Below are positions 25,149-34,457 of a stretch of DNA of 64,000 bases, in pieces. Source of the stretch: Asanoa iriomotensis (lineage in GTDB: Bacteria; Actinomycetota; Actinomycetes; Mycobacteriales; Micromonosporaceae); contig NZ_BONC01000023.1 in assembly GCF_016862515.1 (NCBI RefSeq), positions 44,472 to 108,471 on the forward strand, in the 5' to 3' direction. The notes under the pieces are model-generated. The model was not told where the DNA came from, did not search any database, and saw only the letters and a program-made list of their open reading frames with translations. The translations under genes were made by a program, and so were the position numbers. Numbering within the stretch: the stretch's first letter is position 1; each line of letters begins with the position of its first letter.

Positions 25149-25660
25149 ATGAAGATCGACCCGGTCAGCGAATCCTGCTCGGCCGCACAACCTTTGAAAT
25201 GATGCGCTCGTACTGGCCACACGTCACCGACCCGGTCAACACCGTTGCCGCGACCCTAAACAACGGAAAGAAGTACGTCGCAAGCAATACCCTCAACGAC
25301 GCCGATACCGCGTGGGGTGACACCACAATGCTGCGCGGGAACGTCATCGAACAGGTACGCAAGCTGAAGGAGACGCCCGGCGGCGATCTCCAGGTACACG
25401 GCAGCTGGCGTCTTGCACGCAACCTGCACGACGCCGGCCTGGTCGACGTCTACCGGCTGGTCCAGTTCCCCGTCCTGGTCGGCTCCGGCAAGCGACTTTT
25501 TGCGCACGGCGTCGCACCGGCGACCTACCAGATCGCCGAGTCCCGAGCCCTCCACGGAGGCAAGGGCGCCACGCTCCTGACGCTCCACCAAACCACGTTC
25601 GGCATCGCCGCAGTCGGCGAATTCGAGGTCCGCGACGGCAAAGAAGCCGTCGCCTCTTAA
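25149..25660 (+). pseudogene. Dihydrofolate reductase/RibD_C-family protein, N-terminally deleted
   Basis: The C-terminal two thirds are well preserved (ILLGRTTFEMMRSYWPH; KKYVASNTL; GDLQVHGSWRLARNLHDAGL; VDVYRLVQFPVLVGSGKRLF). The expected N-terminus with its substrate loop is missing. Instead a good ribosome site and ATG (25149, MKIDP) enter a frame that stops after 17 codons. A TTG at 25139 in the preserved frame could still give a 173-residue product. The pattern is of a start joined to a distant internal site by a deletion of roughly 45 codons. Confidence 0.7.
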
Positions 25661-25775
25661 ACTCCGCAAGCTCTGCTGGCAGCACGTCGGCGCCACACCG
25701 AGCCTCCTTCCCCAAGGCCCACTGTGGCGTCGTCCGGCTGCCCAAGGCCGGCGGTTCCAACATGCGAGGAGGTCC

Positions 25776-26927
25776 GTGGTGAGGTGGCAGGCCGAAGTTC
25801 GCGTCAACCTCGACGCTATCCGCGACAACGTGTCGAGATTGTGCGCCAGCACGAACGCCGCAGTAATGGCGGTCGTCAAGGGCGACGGCTACCGGCACGG
25901 GATGGTCGAGTCGGCGAGAGCCGCACTCTCAGGTGGCGCGACGTGGCTCGGCGTCACCACGCTCGACGAGGCGCTCGCTCTGCGCCGTGCCGGCATCACC
26001 GCGCCGGTGCTGGCCTGGCTGTTGTCCCCCGGGCTCCCGCTGCGCGAAGGCATCGATGCGAGCATCGACTTCGGCGTCGCCACCGTCGCTCAGCTCGACG
26101 AGATGATCAAAGCCGGAGCTGAGGCCGGCAAACCGGTTCACGTCCATCTCAAGGTCGACACCGGACTGAGTCGGGGCGGCGCCACCATGATGGACTGGCC
26201 GCTTCTTGTGCACGCCGCCGCACAGGCCGAGGCAAGGGGAACCGTCCGGGTCGCGGGGGTATGGAGCCACCTTGCCGCAGCCGACGATCCCGGCCACGAG
26301 ACGATCGACGCCCAGCTCGACGCGTTCCGGGAGGCGCTGTCGATCGCCGCGCGACACGGTGTGCACCCAAGTCTCAGGCACATCGCCAACTCGGCGGCGA
26401 CCCTCACCCGCCCCGACGCTCACTTCGACATGGTCCGCGCCGGTATCGCCATCTACGGGCTGTCGCCCGTCCCGGGCGAGCGGTTCGGTCTGCGACCGGC
26501 GATGACCGCTCGGGCCAAGGTCATGCTCTCGAAGCGGATTCCCGCCGGCACCGGGGTTTCCTACGCTCACACCTACACCACCACGGGCGAGACGACGGTC
26601 GCGGTCATCCCCCTCGGTTACGCCGACGGCGTGCCGCGCCACGCGTCGAATGTCGGCCCAGTCAGGCTCAACGGCCGGACTCATACCATCGCGGGTCGGG
26701 TCTGCATGGACCAAGTGGTCGTCGACGTCGGCGACCTCCCGGTCTCCCCAGGTGACGTCGCGACGCTCTTTGGACCCGGTGATGACGGCGAACCCACCGC
26801 TGACGACTGGGCGGCCGCAGCCGACACGACGAACTACGAGATCGTGACGCGCTTCGGAAGCGCACGGACTCGCAGGGTCTATGAAGGATCCACGCTGGAC
26901 CAGGACCCACCGATTGCCCCATCGTGA
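25776..26927 (+). CDS. alr: Alanine racemase
   Basis: A fold-type III PLP enzyme of 383 residues converting L- to D-alanine for cell-wall synthesis. The PLP Lys35 is in AVVKGDGYRHGM; the usual motif is VKADAYGHG, so three positions differ. The second catalytic Tyr is in GTGVSYAHTY, with HLKVDTGLSRGG, SNxAT as ANSAATL, RAGIAIYGLSP and GRVCMDQVVVDV also present. The start is GTG 25776 or GTG 25779, after GAGGAGG. The altered PLP motif may mark a paralogue with a different amino acid preference or a resistance role. It stands alone. Confidence 0.88.
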   Translation: MVRWQAEVRVNLDAIRDNVSRLCASTNAAVMAVVKGDGYRHGMVESARAALSGGATWLGVTTLDEALALRRAGITAPVLAWLLSPGLPLREGIDASIDFGVATVAQLDEMIKAGAEAGKPVHVHLKVDTGLSRGGATMMDWPLLVHAAAQAEARGTVRVAGVWSHLAAADDPGHETIDAQLDAFREALSIAARHGVHPSLRHIANSAATLTRPDAHFDMVRAGIAIYGLSPVPGERFGLRPAMTARAKVMLSKRIPAGTGVSYAHTYTTTGETTVAVIPLGYADGVPRHASNVGPVRLNGRTHTIAGRVCMDQVVVDVGDLPVSPGDVATLFGPGDDGEPTADDWAAAADTTNYEIVTRFGSARTRRVYEGSTLDQDPPIAPS

Positions 26928-27511
26928 GTTTCTTCCGATAGCTGACCGCCACATTTGACGAGGGTCTTCAACGGGACCATCGTTTGGCGCTGGTTGACAC
27001 TGCGTTCCGCCTCAGACTGCCCGAACCTCGACTGGGTCCGTACGTCCCTACACACCGCCATGACCGACCTTGGCTTGCCATTGCGGGTTCACTGTCGAGC
27101 TGGATCTACAGAAACAGAATCGCCGGGGCCACGGCCCCGGCGTGCGAGTTTGATCGATACTGGTTGGTGTCCGAGGGGCGACACAAACCGATACCCAACG
27201 GGGGTATCAACTGGCAGGGACGACGCTGCTACCCGACTAGCCGCGTCGTCAACGCCGCGAACGGCTGACGGACGCTGAGGGCACCGATGATCTGGCCCGG
27301 AAGTCTTGGCGGGTCCACCGGGGCGCAGCACGGCATTCTCTTCCTCGACGAACAGGTGGCGGCCAGAGTTCAGGACCCGCCGTTCCGGCAGGGAATGGAC
27401 GTTGCCCTTGATCGAGTAGTCGTGGTCGCCCCGAGATGGTGATGGCGAGGCGGGGTCAGCAGCAGATCGGCTTCTAGGCTGCTGTCGTCCCAGGTCAGTA
27501 AGCTGTCCTCC
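26928..27511. other. 584-bp stretch between alr and the catabolic block
   Basis: No intact gene is recognised. It contains the strong hairpin at 27121-27142. At about 27333-27443 a plus-strand frame reads GAQHGILFLDEQVAARVQ and ends VVVVAPRW; this faintly resembles the Walker B region of Mg-chelatase-like ATPases (GVLFLDE) and may be a gene scrap. The interval marks the border between the accessory region and the catabolic genes. Confidence 0.5.
27121..27142. terminator. 10-bp GC hairpin
   Basis: CGCCGGGGCC-AC-GGCCCCGGCG is a perfect 10-bp inverted repeat with a 2-nt spacer, about 195 nt after alr. No U-run is seen; it is likely a factor-assisted or hairpin-only terminator. Confidence 0.6.
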
Positions 27512-28543
27512 GTGGTACCGCCGCCTGGGCCCGGCCTAACCGAGCTCGAACTGGACGAAGAAGGCCGACCCTCGCGGCCGCTGCGCATCCTCGACCTGGA
27601 CGCGCTCTCACCCGATCAGGTCGGCGAGGCCACCGAAGCGGCCACCCTTGGCACGCCGGCCCTGGTCGGGGTTACCCGTGTCCGACCAACCGAGTCGACC
27701 GACCCTCTGCTGGAGGCGCTCACCTGCACGTTGGTCGCGGTGCCCAACCTGACCGATCGTGACCTCCCCCGCACCTGCGTCACGGTGCCCGACCTGGACC
27801 GGGCCGTCGCCGCCCTGCGCGCCACCGCCGAAGCCTCGCCGTGCGCAACACTGACCCTGGTCGGCCTGCTGCGGCTGACCGCCGAGGCACGAGTTGCCGA
27901 TGGGCTGCTCGCTGAGTCGCTCGCGTACTCGATGCTGCTGGCCGGACCGGAGTTTCTGGCCTGGCGCGAGCGCACCCCGAGGCGAGCCATCCCGCCTGCC
28001 GCCGAACCCGTCCGACTGTTCCGGGTCGGCGACACGCTGCACGTCGTGTTGAACCGGCCGGACCGGCACAACGCCTTCGACCGGGGGATCCGGGACGGCA
28101 TCGTCGAGGCGATGGGGCTGTGCGAGCTCGACGACTCGATCTCCGCCGTCGAACTCTCCGGCGCCGGGCCTTCCTTCTCCAGCGGTGGCGATCTTGACGA
28201 GTTCGGCACCACTCCGCACGTGGCCGCCGCCCACCTGATCCGGCTGCGGCAGAGCGCGGGGTATTCAGTGCATCGGGTGGCGGACCGGGTCCGGGCGGTC
28301 GTCCACGGCTCCTGCATCGGCGCCGGCATCGAGGTCCCCGCTTTCGCCGGTCGCCTCGACGCCAGCGACGACGCACGCTTCCAGCTTCCCGAGTTGCGCA
28401 TGGGCTTGGTGCCCGGTGCCGGCGGTACGGTCAGCATCACCCGGCGGGTCGGCCGTTGGCGCACCGCCTACCTCGCCCTGCGCGCGGAGCCGGTGGATGT
28501 GACGACAGCCATCGCGTGGGGCTTGGTGGACTCGCGTGTCTGA
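27512..28543 (+). CDS. Crotonase-family protein with N-terminal extension
   Basis: A 343-residue protein whose C-terminal 175 residues are a crotonase domain (LHVVLNRPDRHNAFDRGIRD; oxyanion residues in SGAGPSFSSGGDLDEFG and GSCIGAGIEVPAFAG; PELRMGLVPGAGGTVSITRR). The first 165 residues do not match the standard fold start and read like a separate small alpha/beta domain. It may hydrate, isomerise or hydrolyse an acyl-CoA. It is first of three overlapping plus-strand genes (8-nt overlap with the CoA-transferase). No convincing ribosome site precedes GTG 27512. Confidence 0.78.
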   Translation: MVPPPGPGLTELELDEEGRPSRPLRILDLDALSPDQVGEATEAATLGTPALVGVTRVRPTESTDPLLEALTCTLVAVPNLTDRDLPRTCVTVPDLDRAVAALRATAEASPCATLTLVGLLRLTAEARVADGLLAESLAYSMLLAGPEFLAWRERTPRRAIPPAAEPVRLFRVGDTLHVVLNRPDRHNAFDRGIRDGIVEAMGLCELDDSISAVELSGAGPSFSSGGDLDEFGTTPHVAAAHLIRLRQSAGYSVHRVADRVRAVVHGSCIGAGIEVPAFAGRLDASDDARFQLPELRMGLVPGAGGTVSITRRVGRWRTAYLALRAEPVDVTTAIAWGLVDSRV

Positions 28544-29918
28544 GGCGCGGCCCGGCCCGCTGACCGGGCATCGGTTCGACGTCGCCGGTGCCGGCCCCGC
28601 CGCGGTCCGCGCCCGCGACCTGCTCAGCCTCCTCGGCACGGCGCCGGATGCCGGCTCCGGCCTCACCATCGACCTCGCCGGGGCGCCATCGCCCCTGACG
28701 GACTGGGCCGCGTCCGGTGCCATGGCACTCACCGGCCGTGCGGACGGTCCGGCGCTCGTCGCGCCGGGCGAGCCCGCTACGGCGGTACGGGCGGCGCTCG
28801 CGGTCTTCGCCGGGTTGACCCGGGCCCGCACCGGCCGCGACCCCGACCTGCCTGGGCCTGGGCTGCTCGCGGAGCGGGCCGCCATCGCCGGCTTCACGAG
28901 GAAGGGCCCGATCTCCTGTGGCGGCGCGTTTCGCCTGTTGTCCACAATAGATGGATGGCTCGGCATCTCTCTCCCCCGCGCCGGCGACCTCGACCTCGTG
29001 CCGGCGTTGACCGAGGGTCGAACGGGTACGGACCCGTGGGCCGACGTGGCGGGCTGGGCGCGGCGGCGCGGGACTGTCGCGGCGGCCGACCGAGCCCAAC
29101 TGCTCGGCATCGCGGCCGCTGCCCTACCTCGCGGCAGCCCGGACGACGAACAGCTGCGCCACCGCAGACAGCTCGCTGGCTCCGACCGTACCGCCGCGAT
29201 TTTCACTCGGGGCGGACCGCGCGCCGGCCGTGGCGCGCCCCTCGTCGTGGACCTCACCTCGCTGTGGGCGGGGCCGCTCTGCGCACACCTGCTCGGTCGG
29301 GCCGGGGCCAAGGTGGTGAAGGTAGAGGGAGTACGGCGTCCGGACGGCGCGCGTGCAGGGCCGCGCGCCTTCTTCGACCTGCTGCACGCGGGTCATGCCG
29401 CGGTGGCGCTGGACCTGACCGAGCCGAGCGGCTTGGCGGCGCTCAAAGCGCTGGTGGGGCGCGCCGACATAGTGCTGGAGGCGTCCCGGCCCCGCGCGAT
29501 GCGGCAGCTGGGGATCGACGCCGAGCAGGCCGTCGCGAACGGAACAAGCTGGGTGTCGATCACAGCGTACGGCCGGACCGGCCCCTGGCAGCACAGGGTC
29601 GGCTTTGGCGACGACGTGGCCGCGGCCGCCGGTATGGTCGTCCGCGAGGGCGGCAAGCCATTGCCGTGCGGGGACGCGATCGCCGACCCGTTGACCGGTG
29701 TGTACGGCGCGGTGGCCGCCGCCGCGGCGCTGCTCGGCGAAAACGCCTGGCTCGTCGATATCGCCATGCGGGACGTCACGATGCTCGCCGCCCAGGGGCC
29801 GGTCCACCCGCCCGGTGATGTGGAGGTCAGCGCCCCGGTCGCCCGCCAGCCCACCGCCGCGGCCCACGCGCTCGGCGCGGATACTGAGGTCGTGCTGCGC
29901 CGGCTGGGTCTGGCGTGA
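28536..29918 (+). CDS. CaiB/BaiF-type CoA-transferase, rearranged domain order
   Basis: A 460-residue protein. The normal family N-terminus (VVDLTSLWAGPLCAHLLGRA, GAKVVKVEGVRRPDGARAGP) begins only at about residue 237. The first 230 residues resemble the family's C-terminal part (GPISCGGAFRLLSTIDGWLG, DPWADVAGWARRRG). It therefore looks permuted or built from a displaced half. Family members move CoA between carboxylic acids or racemise methyl-acyl-CoAs. Its stop overlaps the amidohydrolase start by GTGA. Confidence 0.75.
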   Translation: MSEARPGPLTGHRFDVAGAGPAAVRARDLLSLLGTAPDAGSGLTIDLAGAPSPLTDWAASGAMALTGRADGPALVAPGEPATAVRAALAVFAGLTRARTGRDPDLPGPGLLAERAAIAGFTRKGPISCGGAFRLLSTIDGWLGISLPRAGDLDLVPALTEGRTGTDPWADVAGWARRRGTVAAADRAQLLGIAAAALPRGSPDDEQLRHRRQLAGSDRTAAIFTRGGPRAGRGAPLVVDLTSLWAGPLCAHLLGRAGAKVVKVEGVRRPDGARAGPRAFFDLLHAGHAAVALDLTEPSGLAALKALVGRADIVLEASRPRAMRQLGIDAEQAVANGTSWVSITAYGRTGPWQHRVGFGDDVAAAAGMVVREGGKPLPCGDAIADPLTGVYGAVAAAAALLGENAWLVDIAMRDVTMLAAQGPVHPPGDVEVSAPVARQPTAAAHALGADTEVVLRRLGLA

Positions 29919-31312
29919 GCTTGTTTCTCGGCAACGTCCAGGTCGACGGCCGACCGGCGGCGGTCCGGATCGCGGCCGGCGTCGTCGTCGCCGTAGAGCC
30001 AGACCTGGAACCCGACTCCGGGGACGACGTCGTCGACGGCCGCGGCGGTGCGCTCCTTCCGGGCCTGCACGACCACCACCTGCACCTGCTCGCCACGGCG
30101 GCCGCGGCCTCCTCGGTCGAGTGCGGCCCACCGAGCGTGGCCGACGCTGACGGTCTCCGGCGGGCGCTGGCCCGGATGTCCGCGAAGCTGCCGAAGGACA
30201 CGTGGCTGCGCGGCGTCGGCTACCACGAACAGGTCGCCGGCGACCTGGACCGGCGGAGGCTGGACGCTCTCCTACCTGACCGGCCGCTGCGGATCCAACA
30301 TCGCAGCGGCGCCCTGTGGATGCTGAACTCCGCCGCCCTCGCACTCGTCTCACCCGCCCTTGACGACAGTGCCGACGTGGAGCGGGACGACAGCGGGGCA
30401 CCGACCGGCCGGCTCTGGCGGTACGACGCGCGGCTGCGATCCGCGATCCCGGGTGCCCCACCCGACCTGAATGCCGTGGGCGCGCGGCTCGTCTCGTTCG
30501 GAATCACCGGTGTCACCGATGCCACGCCGGATCTCGACCAGGGGTCGGTGGAGCTGCTCACCCGTGCGGTCCTGCACGGCGGCCTGCCGGTCCGGCTCCA
30601 GCTGCTCGGGTGGTCCGATCCGGCCGGGCTGCCGCGGACGGTGCGGATCGGCCCGCGAAAACTCCTGCTGCGGGACCACGATCTGCCCCGGCTCGACGAG
30701 CTGGTCGAAGCCGTCTCCGCCACCCACCGTCAAGGGGCCCAGGTGGCTGTGCACTGTGTCTCCCGCGAGTCGCTGCTGTTGACGCTCACCGCGCTGGAGC
30801 AGGCCGGTTCGGTTCCGGGCGACCGGATCGAGCACGCCGCCGTGGTGCCGCACGAGGTCCGGTCCTGGATCGCAAGGCTCCGGGTACGGGTGGTGACGCA
30901 GCCCGGATTCATCCGCGACCGGGGTGACGACTACCTGACCGACGTGGCTGGCGACGACCTGCCCTACCTGTACCCGTACGCGTCGTTGCTCGGCGCCGGC
31001 GTGCCTGTGGCACCGTCGAGCGACGCGCCGTACGGCGAAATCGACCCGTGGGCCGCGATGGCGACCGCCGGTGACCGACTGACCCGGCGGCGCAGACTGA
31101 TCGGCGCTGATGAACGGGTCCCGGCCGGTACCGTCCTGGCCGGGCTCCTGTCCCCATTGGACACACCCGGCGGCCGGCCCCGCACTGTCCGTCCTGGCGT
31201 GGCCGCGGACCTATGCCTGCTCGGCGAGCCGCTCACCCGGGCACTCGCCGAACCGCACGCCGGCCTGGTCCGGATGACTATCACCGGCGGCGTGGTGCGC
31301 TACGGGTCATGA
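29915..31312 (+). CDS. Amidohydrolase family 3 (YtcJ-like)
   Basis: A 465-residue metal-dependent hydrolase. It has the N-terminal beta strip, the metal motif LLPGLHDHHLHLL, GITGVTDATP, VAVHCVSRESLLLTLTALEQ, DRIEHAAVV and the late Asp in VPVAPSSDAPYGEIDPWAAM. Such enzymes cleave amide, formamide or cyclic amide/ester bonds, but the substrate is unknown. It is third in the 27.5-31.3 kb operon and overlaps the convergent crotonase gene by six bases in GGGTCATGACCC. Confidence 0.85.
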   Translation: MSLFLGNVQVDGRPAAVRIAAGVVVAVEPDLEPDSGDDVVDGRGGALLPGLHDHHLHLLATAAAASSVECGPPSVADADGLRRALARMSAKLPKDTWLRGVGYHEQVAGDLDRRRLDALLPDRPLRIQHRSGALWMLNSAALALVSPALDDSADVERDDSGAPTGRLWRYDARLRSAIPGAPPDLNAVGARLVSFGITGVTDATPDLDQGSVELLTRAVLHGGLPVRLQLLGWSDPAGLPRTVRIGPRKLLLRDHDLPRLDELVEAVSATHRQGAQVAVHCVSRESLLLTLTALEQAGSVPGDRIEHAAVVPHEVRSWIARLRVRVVTQPGFIRDRGDDYLTDVAGDDLPYLYPYASLLGAGVPVAPSSDAPYGEIDPWAAMATAGDRLTRRRRLIGADERVPAGTVLAGLLSPLDTPGGRPRTVRPGVAADLCLLGEPLTRALAEPHAGLVRMTITGGVVRYGS

Positions 31313-32179
31313 CCCGCCCGTCGCTCGGGCGGCGTCGCGCATGGACCTGGCGTCGTGGCCGGCCAGCGAGTCCCGTCCGACCTCGGCGTTGTGGGCATGT
31401 GCCAGATGGTGCAGGCCAAAGGCGGCGTCCATGCCGTCGCGCATTCCCATCAGGTCCTCGGCCTGGTTGACCGCTCGCTTCGCGAGCGCCAGGCCGAGCG
31501 GTGGCATCGCCGCGATCCGGGTCGCGATGTCGAGGGTCTCCGCCTCCAGGTCGGCTCGCGGGACCACCCGGTTCACCATGCCGAGCTCATGGGCACGGTG
31601 CGCGTCGATCCGCTCACCGAGGAAGAGAAACTCCTTGGCCTGTCTGGCACCGAGGGCCCACGGGTGGGCGAAGTACTCCACTCCGGGGATGCCCATCCGC
31701 AGCACGGGATCGGCGAAGAACGCGTCGTCTGCGGCGACGATGAGGTCGCAGACCCAGGCCAGCATGAGTCCACCAGCGATGCAGGCGCCCTGCACCGACG
31801 CGATCGTCGGCTTCGGCAGTTCCCGCCATCGACGGCACATTCCGAGGTACACCTCTGACTCGCGGGCGAACCGGCTTTCCGCGCCGGGGCGGCCGACGTG
31901 GTCCCACCACAGTCCGGCGCGGCGCTGGAAGGTCTTGTCGACGTCCCGCTCAGGCGTGCCGATGTCGTGCCCGGCGCAAAAGTGCTCACCGTTGCCCCGC
32001 AGCACGATCACGGCGACCTCGCCGTCGTCCGCCGCGCTGTAGAAGGCGTCGTCGAGGGCGTACGTCATGGCTGAGTTCTGCGCGTTGCGGTAGCGAGGGC
32101 GATTCAGGGTGACGATGGCGACCGGGCCGCGCCGCTCGTACCGCACCACGTCCTGCGCCTGCCCTGGTTGATCTGTCAT
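31307..32179 (-). CDS. Enoyl-CoA hydratase/isomerase
   Basis: A 290-residue crotonase starting MTDQPGQAQDVVRYERRGPV; longer in-frame starts lack similarity. Motifs: VAIVTLNRPRYRNAQNSAMT, oxyanion GNGEHFCAGHDIG, ASVQGACIAGGLMLAWVCDL and DPVLRMGIPGVEYFAHPWAL. It hydrates a 2-enoyl-CoA, probably the product of the acyl-CoA dehydrogenase pair upstream in the same minus-strand operon (17 nt gap). Confidence 0.9.
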   Translation of the reverse strand: MTDQPGQAQDVVRYERRGPVAIVTLNRPRYRNAQNSAMTYALDDAFYSAADDGEVAVIVLRGNGEHFCAGHDIGTPERDVDKTFQRRAGLWWDHVGRPGAESRFARESEVYLGMCRRWRELPKPTIASVQGACIAGGLMLAWVCDLIVAADDAFFADPVLRMGIPGVEYFAHPWALGARQAKEFLFLGERIDAHRAHELGMVNRVVPRADLEAETLDIATRIAAMPPLGLALAKRAVNQAEDLMGMRDGMDAAFGLHHLAHAHNAEVGRDSLAGHDARSMRDAARATGGS

Positions 32180-32196
32180 CGTCGCCGCCTTCCTCG

Positions 32197-33195
32197 TCAC
32201 CGCACCAGGCCGAGCGACCGGCCCACCTCGCGGCGGTGCCAGCCGGCCCCGCCCCACGCCTCCGCGAGCGCCCAGGTGCGTTTCAGGAACAGGTGCAGTT
32301 CGTACTCGACCGTGTACCCGAGCGCACCGTGGCATTGGAGCGCGGTCCGGGCCACCGCCGATGCCGCCGTGCCCGCCAGCGCTTTCGCCATCGACACGTC
32401 CCGTCCGGCGTCCGATGAACCGGTCGCCATGCTGTACCCGGCGGCCAGTACCGCGGGCTCGGCGAACTCGATCCGCACCAGCGCCTCAGCCAGCGCGTGC
32501 TGGACGGCCTGGAAGCTGCCCACCGGAGCGCCGAACTGGCGACGGTCAATCACGTGCCGTACCGCCATGTCGAGCATCCGGCGCCCGAGCCCGACGAGTT
32601 CGGCGGCGGTGCCCAGGACGGCACGCCGCCAACCTCGCAGCACTTCGGGCCCGTCGGCGATCGGCTCACCGACCGGTCCGGTATGACGGACCAGACCGCG
32701 GGTCGGGTCCACCGAGGCAAGGGACGCCAGGTCACCCGCGTCGATCGGGGTCAGGTGGACCGAGCCGGCCCCACCCCACCCTCCACTGAGGACAAATTCC
32801 GCGGTGTGGCCGTGTGGGAACTTGCCGGTGGTGGCGGGGTCGGCGGCGATCGTCAGCTCACCCCGGAGTATCGACGCGAGGATCGTCCGGTGCTCGGGCA
32901 GTCCGGCGAGCAACGGACCCGCCAGCGCGATCGCCTCCGTCGCGGGAAGCGGGAGGGCGACCCGGCCGGCCTCTATCAGTACGGCGACCATCGAGACCTC
33001 GTCGAGCCCGAGTCCGCCGTGCTCCTCCGGCACCAGCAGGCCCAGTGCGCCGATCTCGCCGAGCCGGCGCCAAAGGCCCGGCAACAGTGGTCCGTCCGGG
33101 GCGGAGCGCAACACCTGGGTGGAGCACTCGCGCTCGAGCAGGGACCGGATGACGGAGCGGAACTCCTCCTGCTCGGCGGAAAGTGCGAAATGCAT
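32197..33195 (-). CDS. Acyl-CoA dehydrogenase, shorter partner subunit
   Basis: A 332-residue ACAD-fold protein (MHFALSAEQEEFRSVIRSLL; HGGLGLDEVSMVAVLIEAGR; QFGAPVGSFQAVQHALAEAL; MAKALAGTAASAVARTALQC HGALGYT region). It is shorter than usual, and the middle FAD-contacting strand is weak. It lies 6 nt after another ACAD, a layout seen for alpha2-beta2 ACADs such as FadE26/27 or FadE28/29 of sterol side-chain oxidation. It is probably the non-catalytic or complementary subunit. Confidence 0.87.
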   Translation of the reverse strand: MHFALSAEQEEFRSVIRSLLERECSTQVLRSAPDGPLLPGLWRRLGEIGALGLLVPEEHGGLGLDEVSMVAVLIEAGRVALPLPATEAIALAGPLLAGLPEHRTILASILRGELTIAADPATTGKFPHGHTAEFVLSGGWGGAGSVHLTPIDAGDLASLASVDPTRGLVRHTGPVGEPIADGPEVLRGWRRAVLGTAAELVGLGRRMLDMAVRHVIDRRQFGAPVGSFQAVQHALAEALVRIEFAEPAVLAAGYSMATGSSDAGRDVSMAKALAGTAASAVARTALQCHGALGYTVEYELHLFLKRTWALAEAWGGAGWHRREVGRSLGLVR

Positions 33196-33201
33196 CGGCG
33201 C

Positions 33202-34341
33202 CTATCTCCTGGGCAGGCCGAGCAGGCGCTCGGCAACGATAGTGCGCTGGATCTCGTTGGTTCCGGCGTAGATCGGCCCGCCCAGTGCGAACTGGTACCC
33301 GCGGCTCCACGGACCGTCCAACTCGCCGTCGGCGCCGATCAGTTCGAGCGCGGTGGCGTGCAGCCGGATGTCCAGCTCAGACCAGAAGAGCTTGTTGAGG
33401 CTCGACGCCGCGCCAGGCTCGTGCCCGTTGAGGATTCCGGTGATCTGCCTGAGCGTGAAGAGTTGGTACGCCTCGGCTGCCATCCACCCCTGCACCACCT
33501 CGTCCGCCAGCCGCGCGTCGAGGTCGTCGCCGCCGCTGGCAGCCAGGTCGACGAGGCGCCGGGCGGTCTGCCGGAACCTTCCCGGCGAGCGCAAGGTGAG
33601 GCCGCGCTCCGACCCTGTCGTCGCCATCGCCACCCGCCAGCCCTCGTTCACCCCGCCGAGCACGGCGTCGTCGGGCACGAACACCTCGTCGAAGAAGACG
33701 TCGGCGAATCCGTCGTCGCCGTCGAGCCGGCCGAATCCGCGGACCGTGACGCCCTCAGAATGCAGCGGCACGAGGAAGTAGGTGAGCCCGCGGTGCCGTC
33801 CCGCCTCAGGGTCGGTGCGGAACAACCCGAACAGGTGGGTACAGAACGCTCCTCGCGTCGTCCACGTCTTCTGACCGGTCAGCCGCCAGCCGCCGGCCTG
33901 CTCGTCCCGGACCGCCCGACTGCGGATGGAGGCCAGGTCGCTGCCGGCCTCCGGCTCGGACCACCCCTGGCACCACACGTCCTGCGTGGCCGCCATCCGC
34001 GGCAGGATGCGGTCCTGCTGCTCTTGCGTGCCGAAGGCGAACAAGGTCGGGGCCAGCAGGAAGATGCCGTTCTGAGTGACCCGTTGTGGCGCGCCCGACC
34101 TGTAGTACTCCTCTTCGAAGATGAGCCATTCGACGAGCGATGCGTCCCGGCCGCCGTAGCGCTTGGGCCAGGAGACCACCGCCCAGCCGGCGTCGAAGAG
34201 CTCGCGCTCCCACTGCACGTGCAGGGCGAAACCAGCTGCCGTGTCGCCGGATGGCAGGGGTGGGTCCGGACGGTGCGCGGCGAGCCACTCCCTCGCCTCC
34301 GCACGGAACGCCGCCTCGGCCGAGGTGTCGCGCAGGTCCAC
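33202..34341 (-). CDS. Acyl-CoA dehydrogenase, full-length partner subunit
   Basis: A 379-residue ACAD from GTG 34341. FAD and substrate motifs: PKRYGGRDASLVEWLIFEEE, CQGWSEPEAGSDLASIRSRA, GQKTWTTRGAF, ERGLTLRSPGRFRQ and the C-terminal PIYAGTNEIQRTIVAERLLG. It likely forms a heteromer with the next gene and introduces an alpha-beta double bond into an acyl-CoA. It is first gene of the minus-strand operon 34341-31307; an IclR-operator candidate lies 28 nt upstream. Confidence 0.92.
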   Translation of the reverse strand: MDLRDTSAEAAFRAEAREWLAAHRPDPPLPSGDTAAGFALHVQWERELFDAGWAVVSWPKRYGGRDASLVEWLIFEEEYYRSGAPQRVTQNGIFLLAPTLFAFGTQEQQDRILPRMAATQDVWCQGWSEPEAGSDLASIRSRAVRDEQAGGWRLTGQKTWTTRGAFCTHLFGLFRTDPEAGRHRGLTYFLVPLHSEGVTVRGFGRLDGDDGFADVFFDEVFVPDDAVLGGVNEGWRVAMATTGSERGLTLRSPGRFRQTARRLVDLAASGGDDLDARLADEVVQGWMAAEAYQLFTLRQITGILNGHEPGAASSLNKLFWSELDIRLHATALELIGADGELDGPWSRGYQFALGGPIYAGTNEIQRTIVAERLLGLPRR

Positions 34342-34368
34342 GTTGACGTACCCCCACCGGGCGGTGAC

Positions 34369-34383
34369 TTCCAGATTGTGGAG
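34369..34383. promoter_or_regulatory. IclR operator candidate, site A
   Basis: TTCCAGATTGTGGAG, a TTCCA-N5-TGGAR inverted repeat, in front of the minus-strand acyl-CoA dehydrogenase operon. Confidence 0.65.
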
Positions 34384-34457
34384 ACCCTATCCACTTCTCT
34401 GCGGACCCGTCAATCCCGCACTTCGGGGCTTGACCCGGCGGCGTCAGCCTCCGTAGC

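Noticed and set aside
26955..27278. A possible 94-107-residue protein after alr
   Set aside because: Two frames are open but neither has a convincing ribosome site or recognisable domain, and the strong GC hairpin lies inside them.
31300..31316. GGGTCATGACCC palindrome as a bidirectional terminator or operator
   Set aside because: It is short and arises where two convergent stop codons overlap; there is no flanking stem extension or U-run.
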